Below, piece after piece: positions 1 through 9,046 of a DNA stretch of 64,000 nt (position 1 is its first letter; each line of letters begins with the position of its first letter). The notes under the pieces were generated by a model, which was not told the origin of the DNA, made no database searches, and saw nothing but the letters and a program-made list of their open reading frames with translations. A program made the translations under genes and the position numbers. Source of the stretch: an uncultured Phycisphaeraceae bacterium (GTDB lineage Bacteria > Planctomycetota > Phycisphaerae > Phycisphaerales > UBA1924); assembly GCA_937899905.1 (NCBI GenBank), contig CALCCF010000008.1, positions 1 to 64,000 on the forward strand, in the 5' to 3' direction.

Positions 1-118
1 TACAAACACGCGAATCCCCAGTCGGCAGCTCATTTGAGATCACCTACGCTAGCTTGCTCGGTGTCGGGTCCGTTCCTGTCTCGTTACCAACGGTGCTATT
101 CGAGAGGAAGGGACGACC

Positions 119-247
119 TTGACGTGGTGGGAATACGTCGCGGCTGCCTGCGCTATCGCGATGATCTTGATCGCACGGTCCTACGTTCGCGGCGACCCGG
201 TCTACACGCGTTGGATCCTCGCACTTCTGCGACGTGGGAAGAAGTAG
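119..247 (+). CDS. small single-pass membrane protein, 42 aa
   Basis: This short frame opens with TTG and is preceded by a strong purine-rich Shine-Dalgarno (AGAGGAAGGGA, about 103-113). It reads MTWWEYVAAACAIAMILIA, a single hydrophobic helix, followed by a basic tail ending LLRRGKK. Third codon positions are mostly G or C, as in the neighbouring genes, which favours real coding. It runs convergently to the prepilin peptidase and stops 57 bp before that gene's 3' end. No family is recognised. The positive-inside rule would place the C-terminus in the cytoplasm. It could still be chance, because the start is TTG and the length is minimal. I see nothing recognisable in bases 1-118. Confidence 0.42.
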   Translation: MTWWEYVAAACAIAMILIARSYVRGDPVYTRWILALLRRGKK

Positions 248-304
248 AGCGAGTCAGGCCCGTGAGCTACGAACAGCGACCGCCTGGCAGTCAATTGCCT
301 TCGC

Positions 305-1861
305 TCAAGGCAGGTTAATCACCTGCCCCGTCATCCGGCTCAGTCCCAGCTCGATCGCCGGCTTGAACAGCAGCACCAGCACGGTCGCGATCGCCAGTGA
401 GGGGCCGTAGGGCATCGCTCGGCCGACCCCGCGGCTGAGCGAGAGGCTGTAGAAGGTCACCAGGATGCCCACGAAGGCCGCGCCGAAGAAGGCCAGCACG
501 GCGTCGGCCCAGCCGATGCACGCGCCCACGGCAGCCATCAGGTGGACGTCGCCCAGGCCCATGGCCTCCTTGCCGAAGCCCAGGCTGCCGAATAGCCGGA
601 CGGCCCAGACCACGCCGCCGCCGACCAGGTAGCCCAGCAGCACACCGCCAAGCACCTCGAGCCAGAGCGGCGGGAAGCCCTCGAAGCCCGAGGCGAACAG
701 CACGCCGATCCACGCCCCCACCACCGGTGGCGCGAGGAAGGCCATCTCCTTGACCATCTCACGCCGGGCGTGCGGGTAGGCGATCCACACCTCGGCATCA
801 CTCGGGTCGTCGTCGTCAGCGGGCTTCGCGGAGGGGACCAGCAGACGCAGCGGCAGGCCAGCCGCGATGGGGCCGACGGCCGCGCCGATCAAGACGCCGA
901 TGCCCGGCGCGTGCCCCAAGAACTTCGCGACGAAGCCGCCAATGACGGCGCACAGCAGCACGGTGGTCGTGATTACCAGCGGGCCGCGGAGCCAGCCGGG
1001 GGTGGGCCGCCACTGGCCGGTCTCGGTCTTGCCGTCGTCTTCTTCTTCACCATCACCGCCATCGAGCGGTTCCAGAGGCGGAAGGCCATTGGCCTTGCGA
1101 TGCTCCTCTTCCCACTGCTCGGCATCGGCAAAGCTGCGCCGAATCAATCCCACCTTGAGCATCAGCATCGAGAGGCCAAGCCCGACGATGCCGCCGACAC
1201 CCAGCCCGACGCTGACCCAGCCGTACGTGGGGATCGCCCATCGCCAGGCCATGTCGGCGGCGGGCATCGAGTACTCGACACCACGGACCGACAGGTAGCC
1301 CGCGTAGATCGTGTGGATGAGCAAGCCCGCGAGCGTGGCGAACCACGGCAGGACGAGCGGGATCATTGTGGTCTTCAGATCGGTCAGCGTCATCGCCAGC
1401 AGCGAGCCGAGCATGAGCAGCACGACCGCGAAGATCGGCGCCGAAGCCGCGGGCACGCCGTTGAAGCGATCGACGAACGCCCAGTCGGGCCGCACGCTGC
1501 CCAGGTTCAGCCCGAGGAGCTCGTAGTTCGACCCGCCGAACGCGGGGACGAGGTACCACATGATCGAGAACAGCGCGAAGAGGCTCGCGGCGAACAGTTC
1601 GACCAGCGGGTACTCGGGCGAGATGCCCGACTTGCAGTACCGGCACTTCCCGCGGAGGAAGAGCCAGCCGAAGATCGGGATGTTGTCCTTCCAGCGGAGC
1701 TTCGTGCCGCAGAACGGGCACCGCGAGGCGGGGGTCACCACGCCCATGCCGCGCGGCAGGCGATACGCGAGCACGTTGATCAGCGAGCCCACGCACGCGC
1801 CGAACGCGAACACGAACAGGAACGCGGCCACGCGGGGCAGGATGATCACGAAGTCTTGCAC
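305..1861 (-). CDS. pilD: prepilin peptidase / N-methyltransferase (A24 family), with large insertion
   Basis: This is an inner-membrane aspartic peptidase that cleaves and N-methylates type IV prepilin or type II pseudopilin leaders. The N-terminal domain has the zinc-type cysteine pairs CPFC (residues 48-51) and CRYC (73-76). The two catalytic aspartates lie in TDLKTTMIP (D161) and GLGDVHLM (about D438). The family is usually 230-290 aa. Here about 280 residues separate the aspartates, including two or three extra helices and an acidic linker (DGGDGEEEDDG) that looks cytoplasmic. The start is GTG at 1861; a second GTG four codons in is possible. No pilin or secretion genes lie beside it, so the substrates are unknown. 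The family call is firm because both aspartates and all four cysteines are present. Confidence 0.9.
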   Translation of the reverse strand: MQDFVIILPRVAAFLFVFAFGACVGSLINVLAYRLPRGMGVVTPASRCPFCGTKLRWKDNIPIFGWLFLRGKCRYCKSGISPEYPLVELFAASLFALFSIMWYLVPAFGGSNYELLGLNLGSVRPDWAFVDRFNGVPAASAPIFAVVLLMLGSLLAMTLTDLKTTMIPLVLPWFATLAGLLIHTIYAGYLSVRGVEYSMPAADMAWRWAIPTYGWVSVGLGVGGIVGLGLSMLMLKVGLIRRSFADAEQWEEEHRKANGLPPLEPLDGGDGEEEDDGKTETGQWRPTPGWLRGPLVITTTVLLCAVIGGFVAKFLGHAPGIGVLIGAAVGPIAAGLPLRLLVPSAKPADDDDPSDAEVWIAYPHARREMVKEMAFLAPPVVGAWIGVLFASGFEGFPPLWLEVLGGVLLGYLVGGGVVWAVRLFGSLGFGKEAMGLGDVHLMAAVGACIGWADAVLAFFGAAFVGILVTFYSLSLSRGVGRAMPYGPSLAIATVLVLLFKPAIELGLSRMTGQVINLP

Positions 1862-1949
1862 GGGCGGCGGGCTCCGGGTTCTCTCCGCTTTGAGCGGCCC
1901 TTTTGAGACAACAGGGCTCGGGCGCTATCGGCCAGATCGGGCCCGGTAA

Positions 1950-2213
1950 TCAATCCTCGTCCTTCGCCGAGCCGCCGGCATCACCGCCGTCTTGGAGCCG
2001 TGCGGTGACGTCCTCGATGCGCTGCTCGGCGTCCTCGAGCATGCTCCGGCAGCGGGCCAGCAATCGCACGCCCTTCTCGTACTCGCCGATCGACTTCTCC
2101 AGGCCGCTCTGCCCGGTCTCGATGCGCTCGATGATGGCCTCGACCTCGCCGAGCGCCGCCTCGAAGGTCGGCTCGGCCTTGGCTTTCGTGTCCTGTTTAC
2201 CTTCGGCCATCAT
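1950..2213 (-). CDS. xseB: exodeoxyribonuclease VII small subunit
   Basis: This is the small subunit of exonuclease VII, which degrades single-stranded DNA in both directions in complex with XseA. The 87-aa product carries the family core: TFEAALGEVEAIIERIE, then LEKSIGEYEKGVRLL, then a C-terminal coiled helix (CRSMLEDAEQRIEDV). Two adjacent ATG codons open the gene. The first overlaps the xseA stop as ATGA, so translation is probably coupled to xseA. The length is typical of the family. The C-terminal 15 residues are Gly/Asp-rich and look disordered. Confidence 0.93.
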   Translation of the reverse strand: MMAEGKQDTKAKAEPTFEAALGEVEAIIERIETGQSGLEKSIGEYEKGVRLLARCRSMLEDAEQRIEDVTARLQDGGDAGGSAKDED

Positions 2214-3730
2214 CCGCCACCTTTCGATTCGCCAAACAGGCCCAGCTGCGATGCGGGGTCGTCCTTGGCCTTGGGCTTCGCCGCCGCACGTCGCGCGGGC
2301 GCTCGGTCCGCGGCGTGACCCCCGACCGTGGAGCGTACCCGCCCGTCGGCAAGCGCGGTCACGATCTCGTCGCCCGGCGAAACATCCGCCGCCGAGCGAA
2401 CCAGCCGTCCGTCTGCAAGCGTCGTGTACGAGTACCCCCGCCCGAGCACGGCTTGCGGCCCGACCGCTCGCAGCTCGCGACCCAACGCGTCGGCCCGGCG
2501 TCGCTCGCCGACAAGTCGGGCCGCCATCGAACGCTCCAGACGCTCGGCAAGGTCCTCGACGCGTTGGCTCCGCCGCGCGAGCGCTGCGGCGGGACGGTGC
2601 GATTCGAGCCGCGCACTCACGCGCTCCAGCCTGAGCGAGGCGTGGTGGATCCGTTGGCGGAGTCGATCCGCGAGACGGTCGGCCGAGCGCTCGAGTCTCG
2701 CGCGCGCATCGGCGGTGATCGTGTGTGGGCTGGCCAGCGGGCGTCGCCTTGCGAGCGACTCGATCGCGCGCCTGGCATCCGCGGTCCGCCGGAGTAACAC
2801 GCCGCGCAGGCGAGACTGCGAGAGATCGATCTGCTCGATGAGCGTCGCCGAATCGGGCGTCAGCCGCATCGCCGCCTGCGTCGGCGTCGCCGCGCGAACG
2901 TCGGCGACGAGTTCGGCGATCGTCGTGTCGGTCTCGTGGCCGATCGCCGCGACCACCGGGACAGGACACTTCAATATGGCTTCGGCCAGCGCGCGGTCGT
3001 TGAACGCCCACAAGTCCTCGGCCGACCCGCCGCCGCGCGTGATGATGACGGCGTCGATGCCCAATCGCTCGTGATGGCGTGATAGAGCAACCAGCTTCGT
3101 GCGCAGCTCGGCGGCCGAGCCCTCACCCTGCACGCGCGCATCAACGAGCGCGACTTCGACAGCCGGGCACCTTCGACGCATGGTGTCGAGCACGTCCTGC
3201 AGCGCCGCCGAGCTCCGGCTGGTGAGGACGGCCACACGCCTTGGAAAGGTCGGCAGCGGACGCTTGCGCGCGTCGTCGAACCACCCCAACCCGCGCAACT
3301 CCTCGCACAGCTTCCGGAAGGCGAGATCCAGCGAACCGGCCCCGACCGGCTGGGCGTTCGTACCGATGAAGGAGAGCTTGCCCGCCTTCGCGTAGAACTC
3401 CATCGACCCGGTGACGACGACCTCCAGCCCATCACGCAGCACGATGCGGTGCTTGCGCACGACGTTGGCGAACAGCACGCACGCGACGACCGCCTCGCCG
3501 TCCTTGAGATCGAAGTACAGGTGCGTTCGCTCACGCAGGCCGCTGACCTCTCCGACAACACGCAGGGGGCTGGAGACCCCGCGGCGGATCGCGCGGTCGA
3601 CCAGCTCCGCCAGCTCGCGCACGCGGATCGGCGCTTCACCCTCGGTGGAATCGGTACGTGGCGCGGGCTTCGCCTCGGGCTCGCGCGGCTTGGCAGCCAT
3701 CTTGGAGGGATCGAACAGCGGGCGAGACAT
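2210..3730 (-). CDS. xseA: exodeoxyribonuclease VII large subunit
   Basis: This is the catalytic large subunit of exonuclease VII, used in mismatch and repair processing of single-stranded DNA. An OB-fold N-domain (about 40-135, beginning IRVRELAELVDRAI) precedes the nuclease domain. That domain holds the typical RVAVLTSRSSAALQD, IITRGGGSAEDLWAF and AIGHETDTTIAELVAD segments. A long basic coiled coil follows, then the conserved VLGRGYSYTTLADGRLV. The start at 3730 is preferred over upstream codons because a TACTGT hexamer sits 6 nt before it and the family N-terminus follows. The 506-aa length is somewhat above the E. coli protein because of a Ser/Lys-rich leader and tail. It overlaps xseB by four bases. 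Confidence 0.95.
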   Translation of the reverse strand: MSRPLFDPSKMAAKPREPEAKPAPRTDSTEGEAPIRVRELAELVDRAIRRGVSSPLRVVGEVSGLRERTHLYFDLKDGEAVVACVLFANVVRKHRIVLRDGLEVVVTGSMEFYAKAGKLSFIGTNAQPVGAGSLDLAFRKLCEELRGLGWFDDARKRPLPTFPRRVAVLTSRSSAALQDVLDTMRRRCPAVEVALVDARVQGEGSAAELRTKLVALSRHHERLGIDAVIITRGGGSAEDLWAFNDRALAEAILKCPVPVVAAIGHETDTTIAELVADVRAATPTQAAMRLTPDSATLIEQIDLSQSRLRGVLLRRTADARRAIESLARRRPLASPHTITADARARLERSADRLADRLRQRIHHASLRLERVSARLESHRPAAALARRSQRVEDLAERLERSMAARLVGERRRADALGRELRAVGPQAVLGRGYSYTTLADGRLVRSAADVSPGDEIVTALADGRVRSTVGGHAADRAPARRAAAKPKAKDDPASQLGLFGESKGGG

Positions 3731-3736
3731 GCCAAG

Positions 3737-3742
3737 ACAGTA
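3737..3742 (-). promoter_or_regulatory. -10-like hexamer of xseA, probably leaderless
   Basis: TACTGT lies 6 nt upstream of the xseA ATG and no Shine-Dalgarno is present. With normal -10 spacing, transcription would start at or within a base or two of the start codon. No convincing -35 is seen. Confidence 0.45.
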
Positions 3743-3761
3743 TCGCGCTGCGCAAAGTGCA

Positions 3762-3785
3762 GGGCCCCGCACAAAGGCGGGGCCC
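3762..3785 (-). terminator. hairpin downstream of the secreted-protein gene
   Basis: A perfect 9-bp stem, GGGCCCCGC against GCGGGGCCC, encloses a 6-nt loop. It lies between the 3' end of the gene ending at 3824 and xseA. There is no clear T-run on either side, so it is a terminator candidate on structure and position only. Confidence 0.5.
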
Positions 3786-3823
3786 CCCAGGCAAAGAAGG
3801 AGAACGTGTCCTCCGTGGACGGT

Positions 3824-4414
3824 CTATTCGGCGCTCGCGACGCGCGACTCGCCGGCTGGCGCGCTCTGGGCCGCGGCCTGGTGCGCCCGCATGCGGTTCA
3901 ACGCCGCAACGAGCTGGGCGCGGTTGTTCGTGGGTGCTTCAACGCGGAAGCCACCGCCGCCGCTGGCGCCCGCGGGCACGCGGATGGTCGCCCTGGGCGT
4001 GATGGCCGCGCGTGCGGACTCGGGGCTCGCCCCGCCGAACGAGGCAACCCCGCCGACGTGCCCGTTCTCGCGGAGCCACGCGATGCGGGCCTCTTCGAGC
4101 CGCTCGGCCACGTACCGCTGGCCGCGGACGAAGCCGTTTGTGATCCTGGAGTAGTTGCGGATGGTGCCGTCAACGCGGATCTCGAACCGCTCGGGCGCGT
4201 TCTGGCGCTCGTTGGGATCGATCACGAACCGCTGGAAGGGCATCAGCCGGTCGAGCGTGGGCACCTCGACGACCACGGAGTCGGGCTTGTCGGCCTGTTC
4301 GCTCGAGCCCGCGTTCACCGTGCGGACATCGCTAACGGTGTGGAGGCCCTGGGCGAGGGCGCACGGAGCCGCCACAAGCAACGCAACCAATGGGATAGCA
4401 AAACCAGTCTTCAT
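3824..4414 (-). CDS. secreted protein of unknown function, 196 aa
   Basis: A classical signal peptide (MKTGFAIPLVALLVAAPCALA, cleavage near residue 21) marks this protein for export. The mature part is charged and contains Arg-rich segments (RFEIRVDGTIRNYSRI and NGFVRGQRYVAERLEEARIAW). It ends in an Ala-rich tail with the helix NRAQLVAALNRMRAHQAAA. No family is recognised. Its 5' leader contains a short GC hairpin (4436-4450), and a weak purine stretch lies before the ATG. It is flanked by the hairpin at 3762-3785 and by 187 bp of noncoding DNA upstream, so it looks like a single-gene unit. Confidence 0.75.
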   Translation of the reverse strand: MKTGFAIPLVALLVAAPCALAQGLHTVSDVRTVNAGSSEQADKPDSVVVEVPTLDRLMPFQRFVIDPNERQNAPERFEIRVDGTIRNYSRITNGFVRGQRYVAERLEEARIAWLRENGHVGGVASFGGASPESARAAITPRATIRVPAGASGGGGFRVEAPTNNRAQLVAALNRMRAHQAAAQSAPAGESRVASAE

Positions 4415-4601
4415 TTCTTTTGATCTCCCGCTTTACCGCCCTCCGGGCGGGCCTGGTCGATCTCCCTGCACGGGACTATTCAAACGCATAAACCCATCTG
4501 TTGCAAGACTTTGTTGACAATGGACCAAAAAACGCTCAAGCGAGCGTCCGATCTACCCGAACGACCGTGCTTATCCGGACGAGTTGGCGGGCAGCGCCGC
4601 A

Positions 4602-5684
4602 CTAACCCCTCGTCAGCCCCTCGTACATGGCCTGCACCGCGGCGACGTGGGCGGCCCCTGAATGGAATCGCTCGATGGCGTCCTGGGCCGTCGCCCTGCA
4701 TTGCTCGGCCAGCCGGCGGTCCTCGAACAGCCGGCGGATCTCGTCGCCCCAGCGCTCGTGGTCGGCCGGGTCGAGCTGCGTTACCCCATACTCGGCCGAG
4801 AGCTCGTCGATGATCGGATCCGTCGCGGCGGCGAGCAGGACGCCATTGGCGTGCGCATCGAGCATCAGGCTGCGGTGGTCGTGCATGGCATCAGGGATGA
4901 TCAGCGCGTCGACCTCGAGCACCGGGTCGCGGCGGGCCTCGACCATGGGCACAAAGCTCAGATGCTCGGCCAGCGCCAGGCTCTCGACGGCCCGGCGCAA
5001 GTGGGCGCGGTGGGCGGCATCGGCATCGACGAACATCAGCGGCGGCTGGTCGCCGTCGAGCCGGACCTGTGAGAGCGCCTCGAGCGCGTGGTGCCACGCG
5101 TGAGGGTCGTCTCCCGTGCCGTCGATGAGGACCGCCGGCCGATCGCCCGCAGCCATCGGTCGCTGTCCTTGGGCGCGCGGCTGCGCATGCACGCCCCAGC
5201 GGATAAGCCGCAGGTGCCGGCTGTCGAGCTTGCGCAGGCAGCGTCGCTCCAGCCCCGTTCCCGGCACGCTGGCGATCACCCGGTCGCCCACGCTCTCAAG
5301 CTGGGCCGAGCCCAGGGCATCGGCGAGCTGGGCCGAGTACACCTCGAGCACGAGGTGCGCGCCCAGCAAGCCGGCGACCTCGAACGCGACGGACCAGGCT
5401 TCGCGCCCAAACACGTGGACGATGCCGATGCCATCCTCGGGCGCGACGTCCATCGCACGGTCGACCAGCTCGCGCGCACGGTGCGCCAACGGCGGAAGCG
5501 GTCCCTTGGGCGTGTAGCCAACGGCTTGCGAGAACACGCGGCCGTCGAGCAATTCGGGTAAGGACTCGGGCACGGCGTGGATCACACGCATGCCGTCGGT
5601 CACGAGGCCCACCTCGAGCCTCGCGAGCAGGTCACGCTCGCGCGACGCGAACTCTTCGTCTGCCAGGATCATGACGGCGGGCAT
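4602..5684 (-). CDS. glycosyltransferase-like protein (GT-B fold, GT4-type)
   Basis: This 360-aa protein has the layout of a GT-B glycosyltransferase. An N-terminal Rossmann-like half (DGIGIVHVFGREAWSVAFEV, then VLEVYSAQLADALGS) resembles acceptor-side domains. The C-terminal half (PLMFVDADAAHRAHL, then ALIIPDAMHDHRSLML, then GVLLAAATDPIIDEL) matches the nucleotide-sugar half, and the end (RRLFEDRRLAEQCRATAQDAIERF) is the usual closing helix. The classic E-x7-E motif is not clear, so donor use is uncertain. It follows the ABC transporter ATPase by 37 bp on the same strand and may be co-transcribed, though a link to peptide import is not obvious. Sugar and acceptor cannot be told. Confidence 0.65.
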   Translation of the reverse strand: MPAVMILADEEFASRERDLLARLEVGLVTDGMRVIHAVPESLPELLDGRVFSQAVGYTPKGPLPPLAHRARELVDRAMDVAPEDGIGIVHVFGREAWSVAFEVAGLLGAHLVLEVYSAQLADALGSAQLESVGDRVIASVPGTGLERRCLRKLDSRHLRLIRWGVHAQPRAQGQRPMAAGDRPAVLIDGTGDDPHAWHHALEALSQVRLDGDQPPLMFVDADAAHRAHLRRAVESLALAEHLSFVPMVEARRDPVLEVDALIIPDAMHDHRSLMLDAHANGVLLAAATDPIIDELSAEYGVTQLDPADHERWGDEIRRLFEDRRLAEQCRATAQDAIERFHSGAAHVAAVQAMYEGLTRG

Positions 5685-5721
5685 GACGCCTCGCTTGCGC
5701 CACTGTTGGCGCGATCAACGA

Positions 5722-6912
5722 TCAGACGGGCACGGGCTCGCCGCGCTGCGCGCGGTAGTTGAGATCCGGGGGGCGGCTCTCGTGGTCCTGCACGGCCTTG
5801 GTGCGCCACACGCCGACCCAGTGCTCCTTCTCGACTTCCTGCAGGTAGTAATCGCCGGCGGGCTGGTCGAGCGGGGCGATGTCCTTGGGAGGATCGTGCC
5901 AAGGCCACCACGGGCGCACGCCCTGGTCGGCCTCGGGCAGCCTCTTGAACTGCTCCTCGTCCTCGACGACCTCCTTGATGGTCACGAGGCGATCGAGGCG
6001 TTGACCGATCTTCGGAATGCTGGCGAGCAGGCCGCGTGTGTAGGGGTGCATCGGGTTGTCGAAGACGGAAAACACCGTGCCGTACTCGACTACGCGGCCG
6101 GCGTACATGACGCACACCACGTCGGCGTTTTCGGCCACCACCCCAAGGTCATGCGTGATGAGCATGACCGCCATGTCGTGCTCGTCCTTCAGCGAGGACA
6201 GCAGCTCGAGGATCTGAGCCTGGATTGTGACATCGAGCGCCGTGGTGGGCTCGTCAGCCAGCAGCAAACGCGGGCGGCACGCCAGGGCCATCGCGATCAT
6301 GACGCGCTGGCGCATGCCGCCGGAGAACTGGTGCGGGTACGCCTTGATGCGCTTCTCGACTTCAGGGATGCCCACCGAGCGCATGGCGTCGAGCGCGATG
6401 TCGCGGGCCTGGCTGGCGCTCACCTCCTGGTGCAGCAGGATCGCTTCCATGATCTGGTCGCCCACGGTGTACACCGGGTTGAGGCTCGTCATGGGCTCCT
6501 GGAAGATCATGGCAATGTCGTTGCCGCGGATGTCGCGCATCTCCTTCTCGCTCAGGCGCAGCAGGTCGATGGTCTGCCCATTGTCCTTGCGGAAGAGGAT
6601 CTGCCCGCGATCGAACCGGCCGGGCGGGCGCGGCACGAGCTGCATCGAGCTCATGGCCGTCACACTCTTGCCGCAACCGCTCTCGCCGACGACCGCCAGC
6701 GTCTGGCGCGGGTAGATGGTCATGCGCACGCCATCGACGGCCTGGATGCGTGGGCCGGTGCCGTTGTCGAAAGAAACGGCGAGATCCCGAACCTGAACCA
6801 GCGGCTGGGCCTTGGGATCGATCTGGCCGGCATGGGCGCCGTTGGATGTTGTGGAGTCGGTCAAGTCAGGGCTCCGTCGGTCGTCTGCCACGCGGCGAGC
6901 ACGCTTACACAC
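5722..6912 (-). CDS. dppD: peptide/nickel-type ABC transporter ATP-binding protein (DppD/OppD)
   Basis: This cytoplasmic ATPase energises the importer encoded upstream. Walker A (GESGCGKS), the Q-loop ([13 protein letters not shown]), the ABC signature ([15 protein letters not shown]), Walker B ([13 protein letters not shown]) and the switch histidine (MLITHDLGV) are all intact. The oligopeptide C-terminal extension begins at [15 protein letters not shown]. It then departs from the family: the usual Cys-Pro cluster is missing and a 90-residue acidic/Trp-rich tail ([13 protein letters not shown]) takes its place. The gene overlaps the dppC stop by 8 bp. No second ATPase (DppF/OppF) is encoded here, so either this one works as a homodimer or its partner lies elsewhere. 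Confidence 0.93.
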   Translation of the reverse strand: MCKRARRVADDRRSPDLTDSTTSNGAHAGQIDPKAQPLVQVRDLAVSFDNGTGPRIQAVDGVRMTIYPRQTLAVVGESGCGKSVTAMSSMQLVPRPPGRFDRGQILFRKDNGQTIDLLRLSEKEMRDIRGNDIAMIFQEPMTSLNPVYTVGDQIMEAILLHQEVSASQARDIALDAMRSVGIPEVEKRIKAYPHQFSGGMRQRVMIAMALACRPRLLLADEPTTALDVTIQAQILELLSSLKDEHDMAVMLITHDLGVVAENADVVCVMYAGRVVEYGTVFSVFDNPMHPYTRGLLASIPKIGQRLDRLVTIKEVVEDEEQFKRLPEADQGVRPWWPWHDPPKDIAPLDQPAGDYYLQEVEKEHWVGVWRTKAVQDHESRPPDLNYRAQRGEPVPV

Positions 6913-9046
6913 GCGCCTTCTTCAGCTTGGGATCGATGGCGTCGCGCAGGGCCTCGCCGATGAGGTTGTAGCTCAGCACGGTCAGGAAGATCGCCAGCCC
7001 GGGGAAGATGGCCAGCCACCACATGAATCGCCCTACCTGGTTGGTTGCGTCGCTCAGCAGCTTGCCCCAGCTCGGCTGGTTCGGATTCACAAGACCCAAG
7101 AATCCGAGCACGGCTTCGGCCAGGATGGCCGCCGCGATCGCGAACGATGCGTCGACGAGCACCGGCGTCACACCGTTGGGCAGCATGTGCTTGAACAGCA
7201 CGCTGCGGAGCGGGAGGCCTACAGACCTCGCCGACTGCACGAAGTCCTGCCCGCGCAGCTTGTAGAACTCGGCGCGGATGAAGCGTGCACTTCCCGTCCA
7301 CGTCACACACCCGATGATCGCCATCATGACATACGTGTTCTTGGGCAGCACCGCCGCGGCCACGATGAGCAGGAACAGCAGCGGGATGGCCATGAAGACC
7401 TCGACGAGGCGGTACAGCGCCATGTCGACCCAGCCGCCGAAGTAGCCCATGAGCGCGCCGATCGTCACGCCGATGACCACGGCGATCGACGTGCTCACCA
7501 GGCCGATCGAGATGGAAAGGCGGCACGCGTGCAGCAGCTGGCTGAGCATGTCCCGGCCCAAGGAGTCGGTACCGAGCGTGTAGCCCGGCCCGGGCAGGGT
7601 CTCAAGGAAGCCGACGGCGGCATCGACGTCCATGTCGGGCGACGACGCGAGTTCCTCGGTGAGCGCGGCCATCGCGGCCTGCGGATCGATGGTGAGGCTC
7701 TCGCTCGCAAAGCCCAGGCGCGCTTCGATCGCCCCCAAGACCTCTTCGTCGAGCGGCATGTCGACGACCAGCACGTCGGTCTCGCGGGCGCGCTCGGCGA
7801 GGTCGACCTTCAGGCCCTCGCGGACCTGCGTGTAGACGTTGCTGCCCGGGGGCATCAGGTCGACGGCGGTGCCGCCCTGCTGGGGCGACCACGGGATGAT
7901 CGTGTAGACCGCGCTGACCTCGCCGCGGGTCTCACGCTCGATGTAGTCGAAGTTCGGCAGCGGCGTCGCCCAACGAGCAGCCATCAGGCCGAACATCACA
8001 AGCGCGACCAGCAGCGAGATGCCGGCGCGGTGGCTGGCCCTGGCGGGCGGGTGCACCGCGATGAAGATCGCGCCCACAACGCCCGCGATGCCCATCGAGG
8101 AGACGACCTCGAAGTACGGTTGCTGCTCGAACGCCCGCATCCACGGGGCGGCGTCGCGATTGGCGGCCATCGCGCTGACGATCGCGTGGAACAGCATCGT
8201 GAGACCTGCCTGCAGCGACACGGTCAGCAGCACGACGGCCTTGTCGCTGCGAGCCCCCCACCACTTCGGCACGAGAAGCACGAGGCCGGCGACGGCACCA
8301 ATCAGCAGCGTCAGGTCGACCACCGACAGGAACTGCATCATCGGCGAGGTGACTTCGGCCTTCGAGGCCGCGAGACCGATCAGCGAGCCGATGCCCGCGA
8401 TCGCGATGATCGGGGCCGTGATGATGCGGACGCGTTGGCTGAGCCCGAACGCTGCCGCCGCCCACACGAGCCCGGCGGTGGCCGCAACATCGACGAGGAG
8501 TTGGAACCAGATGGTCGTTGTGCCGGGCTCTTCGCCGCGGCCGAGCAGGAACTGCGTGAAGCCGAAGACAGCCGAGGGCACTTGGTCCTCGGTCACGCCA
8601 ATGAAGAACTGCGCAAACACGCGGAGCGCGAAAACCACTGTGGCGAATCCCGCCAGGATCACCAGCACCGGCATGTCGAGCTTGCGCGGCGCGAGGATCC
8701 ACGCGGCGGTCCAGAGGAGCGTGAACAGCACGAGTCGCGCGCCATCGACGGATCCGATCGCGGACCCGATCCCGCCGAAGAGTGCCCCGATCGGGTTGGT
8801 GTCGGCCTGCTCGACGAGCAGGATCGGGTGCCCATTGGCCACGAGCGGCGCGAACACCGCGAAGAACGCGACGAGCGCGACCCAACCGATGCCAAGGACC
8901 GCACCGGGACGCTTGAGCACCTGACGCCACGCCTCGGTCCAGAAGCCCTCGGCCGGCTTGTGCCCGATGCCTTGCATCAGGTGCACGCCCGTGACGGCGG
9001 TCAGCTGGTCGGCGGTCTTCGCGTTGGTGTCGTTGGCTTGGCTCAT
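6905..9046 (-). CDS. dppC: peptide-type ABC transporter permease (DppC/OppC) with a multi-helix insertion
   Basis: The C-terminal 250 residues are a standard DppC permease: [20 protein letters not shown], then the membrane core, then the EAA loop that contacts the ATPase ([20 protein letters not shown]). The family is about 300 aa; this protein is 713. The normal first helix (residues about 48-70) is followed by some 420 inserted residues with around nine predicted extra helices and a soluble segment before LGTDSLG. The start at 9046 shares one base with the dppB stop (TGATG), which rules out longer upstream starts. The inserted part has no recognised homologue and is the odd feature of this importer. 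Confidence 0.88.
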   Translation of the reverse strand: MSQANDTNAKTADQLTAVTGVHLMQGIGHKPAEGFWTEAWRQVLKRPGAVLGIGWVALVAFFAVFAPLVANGHPILLVEQADTNPIGALFGGIGSAIGSVDGARLVLFTLLWTAAWILAPRKLDMPVLVILAGFATVVFALRVFAQFFIGVTEDQVPSAVFGFTQFLLGRGEEPGTTTIWFQLLVDVAATAGLVWAAAAFGLSQRVRIITAPIIAIAGIGSLIGLAASKAEVTSPMMQFLSVVDLTLLIGAVAGLVLLVPKWWGARSDKAVVLLTVSLQAGLTMLFHAIVSAMAANRDAAPWMRAFEQQPYFEVVSSMGIAGVVGAIFIAVHPPARASHRAGISLLVALVMFGLMAARWATPLPNFDYIERETRGEVSAVYTIIPWSPQQGGTAVDLMPPGSNVYTQVREGLKVDLAERARETDVLVVDMPLDEEVLGAIEARLGFASESLTIDPQAAMAALTEELASSPDMDVDAAVGFLETLPGPGYTLGTDSLGRDMLSQLLHACRLSISIGLVSTSIAVVIGVTIGALMGYFGGWVDMALYRLVEVFMAIPLLFLLIVAAAVLPKNTYVMMAIIGCVTWTGSARFIRAEFYKLRGQDFVQSARSVGLPLRSVLFKHMLPNGVTPVLVDASFAIAAAILAEAVLGFLGLVNPNQPSWGKLLSDATNQVGRFMWWLAIFPGLAIFLTVLSYNLIGEALRDAIDPKLKKARV

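Noticed and set aside
770-1906. Long open frames opposite real genes, such as + strand 770-1906 and 6812-9055
   Set aside because: They are antisense shadows caused by GC-rich third positions. Their translations are rich in Arg, His, Gln and Glu without domain patterns, while the opposite strand encodes clear enzymes.
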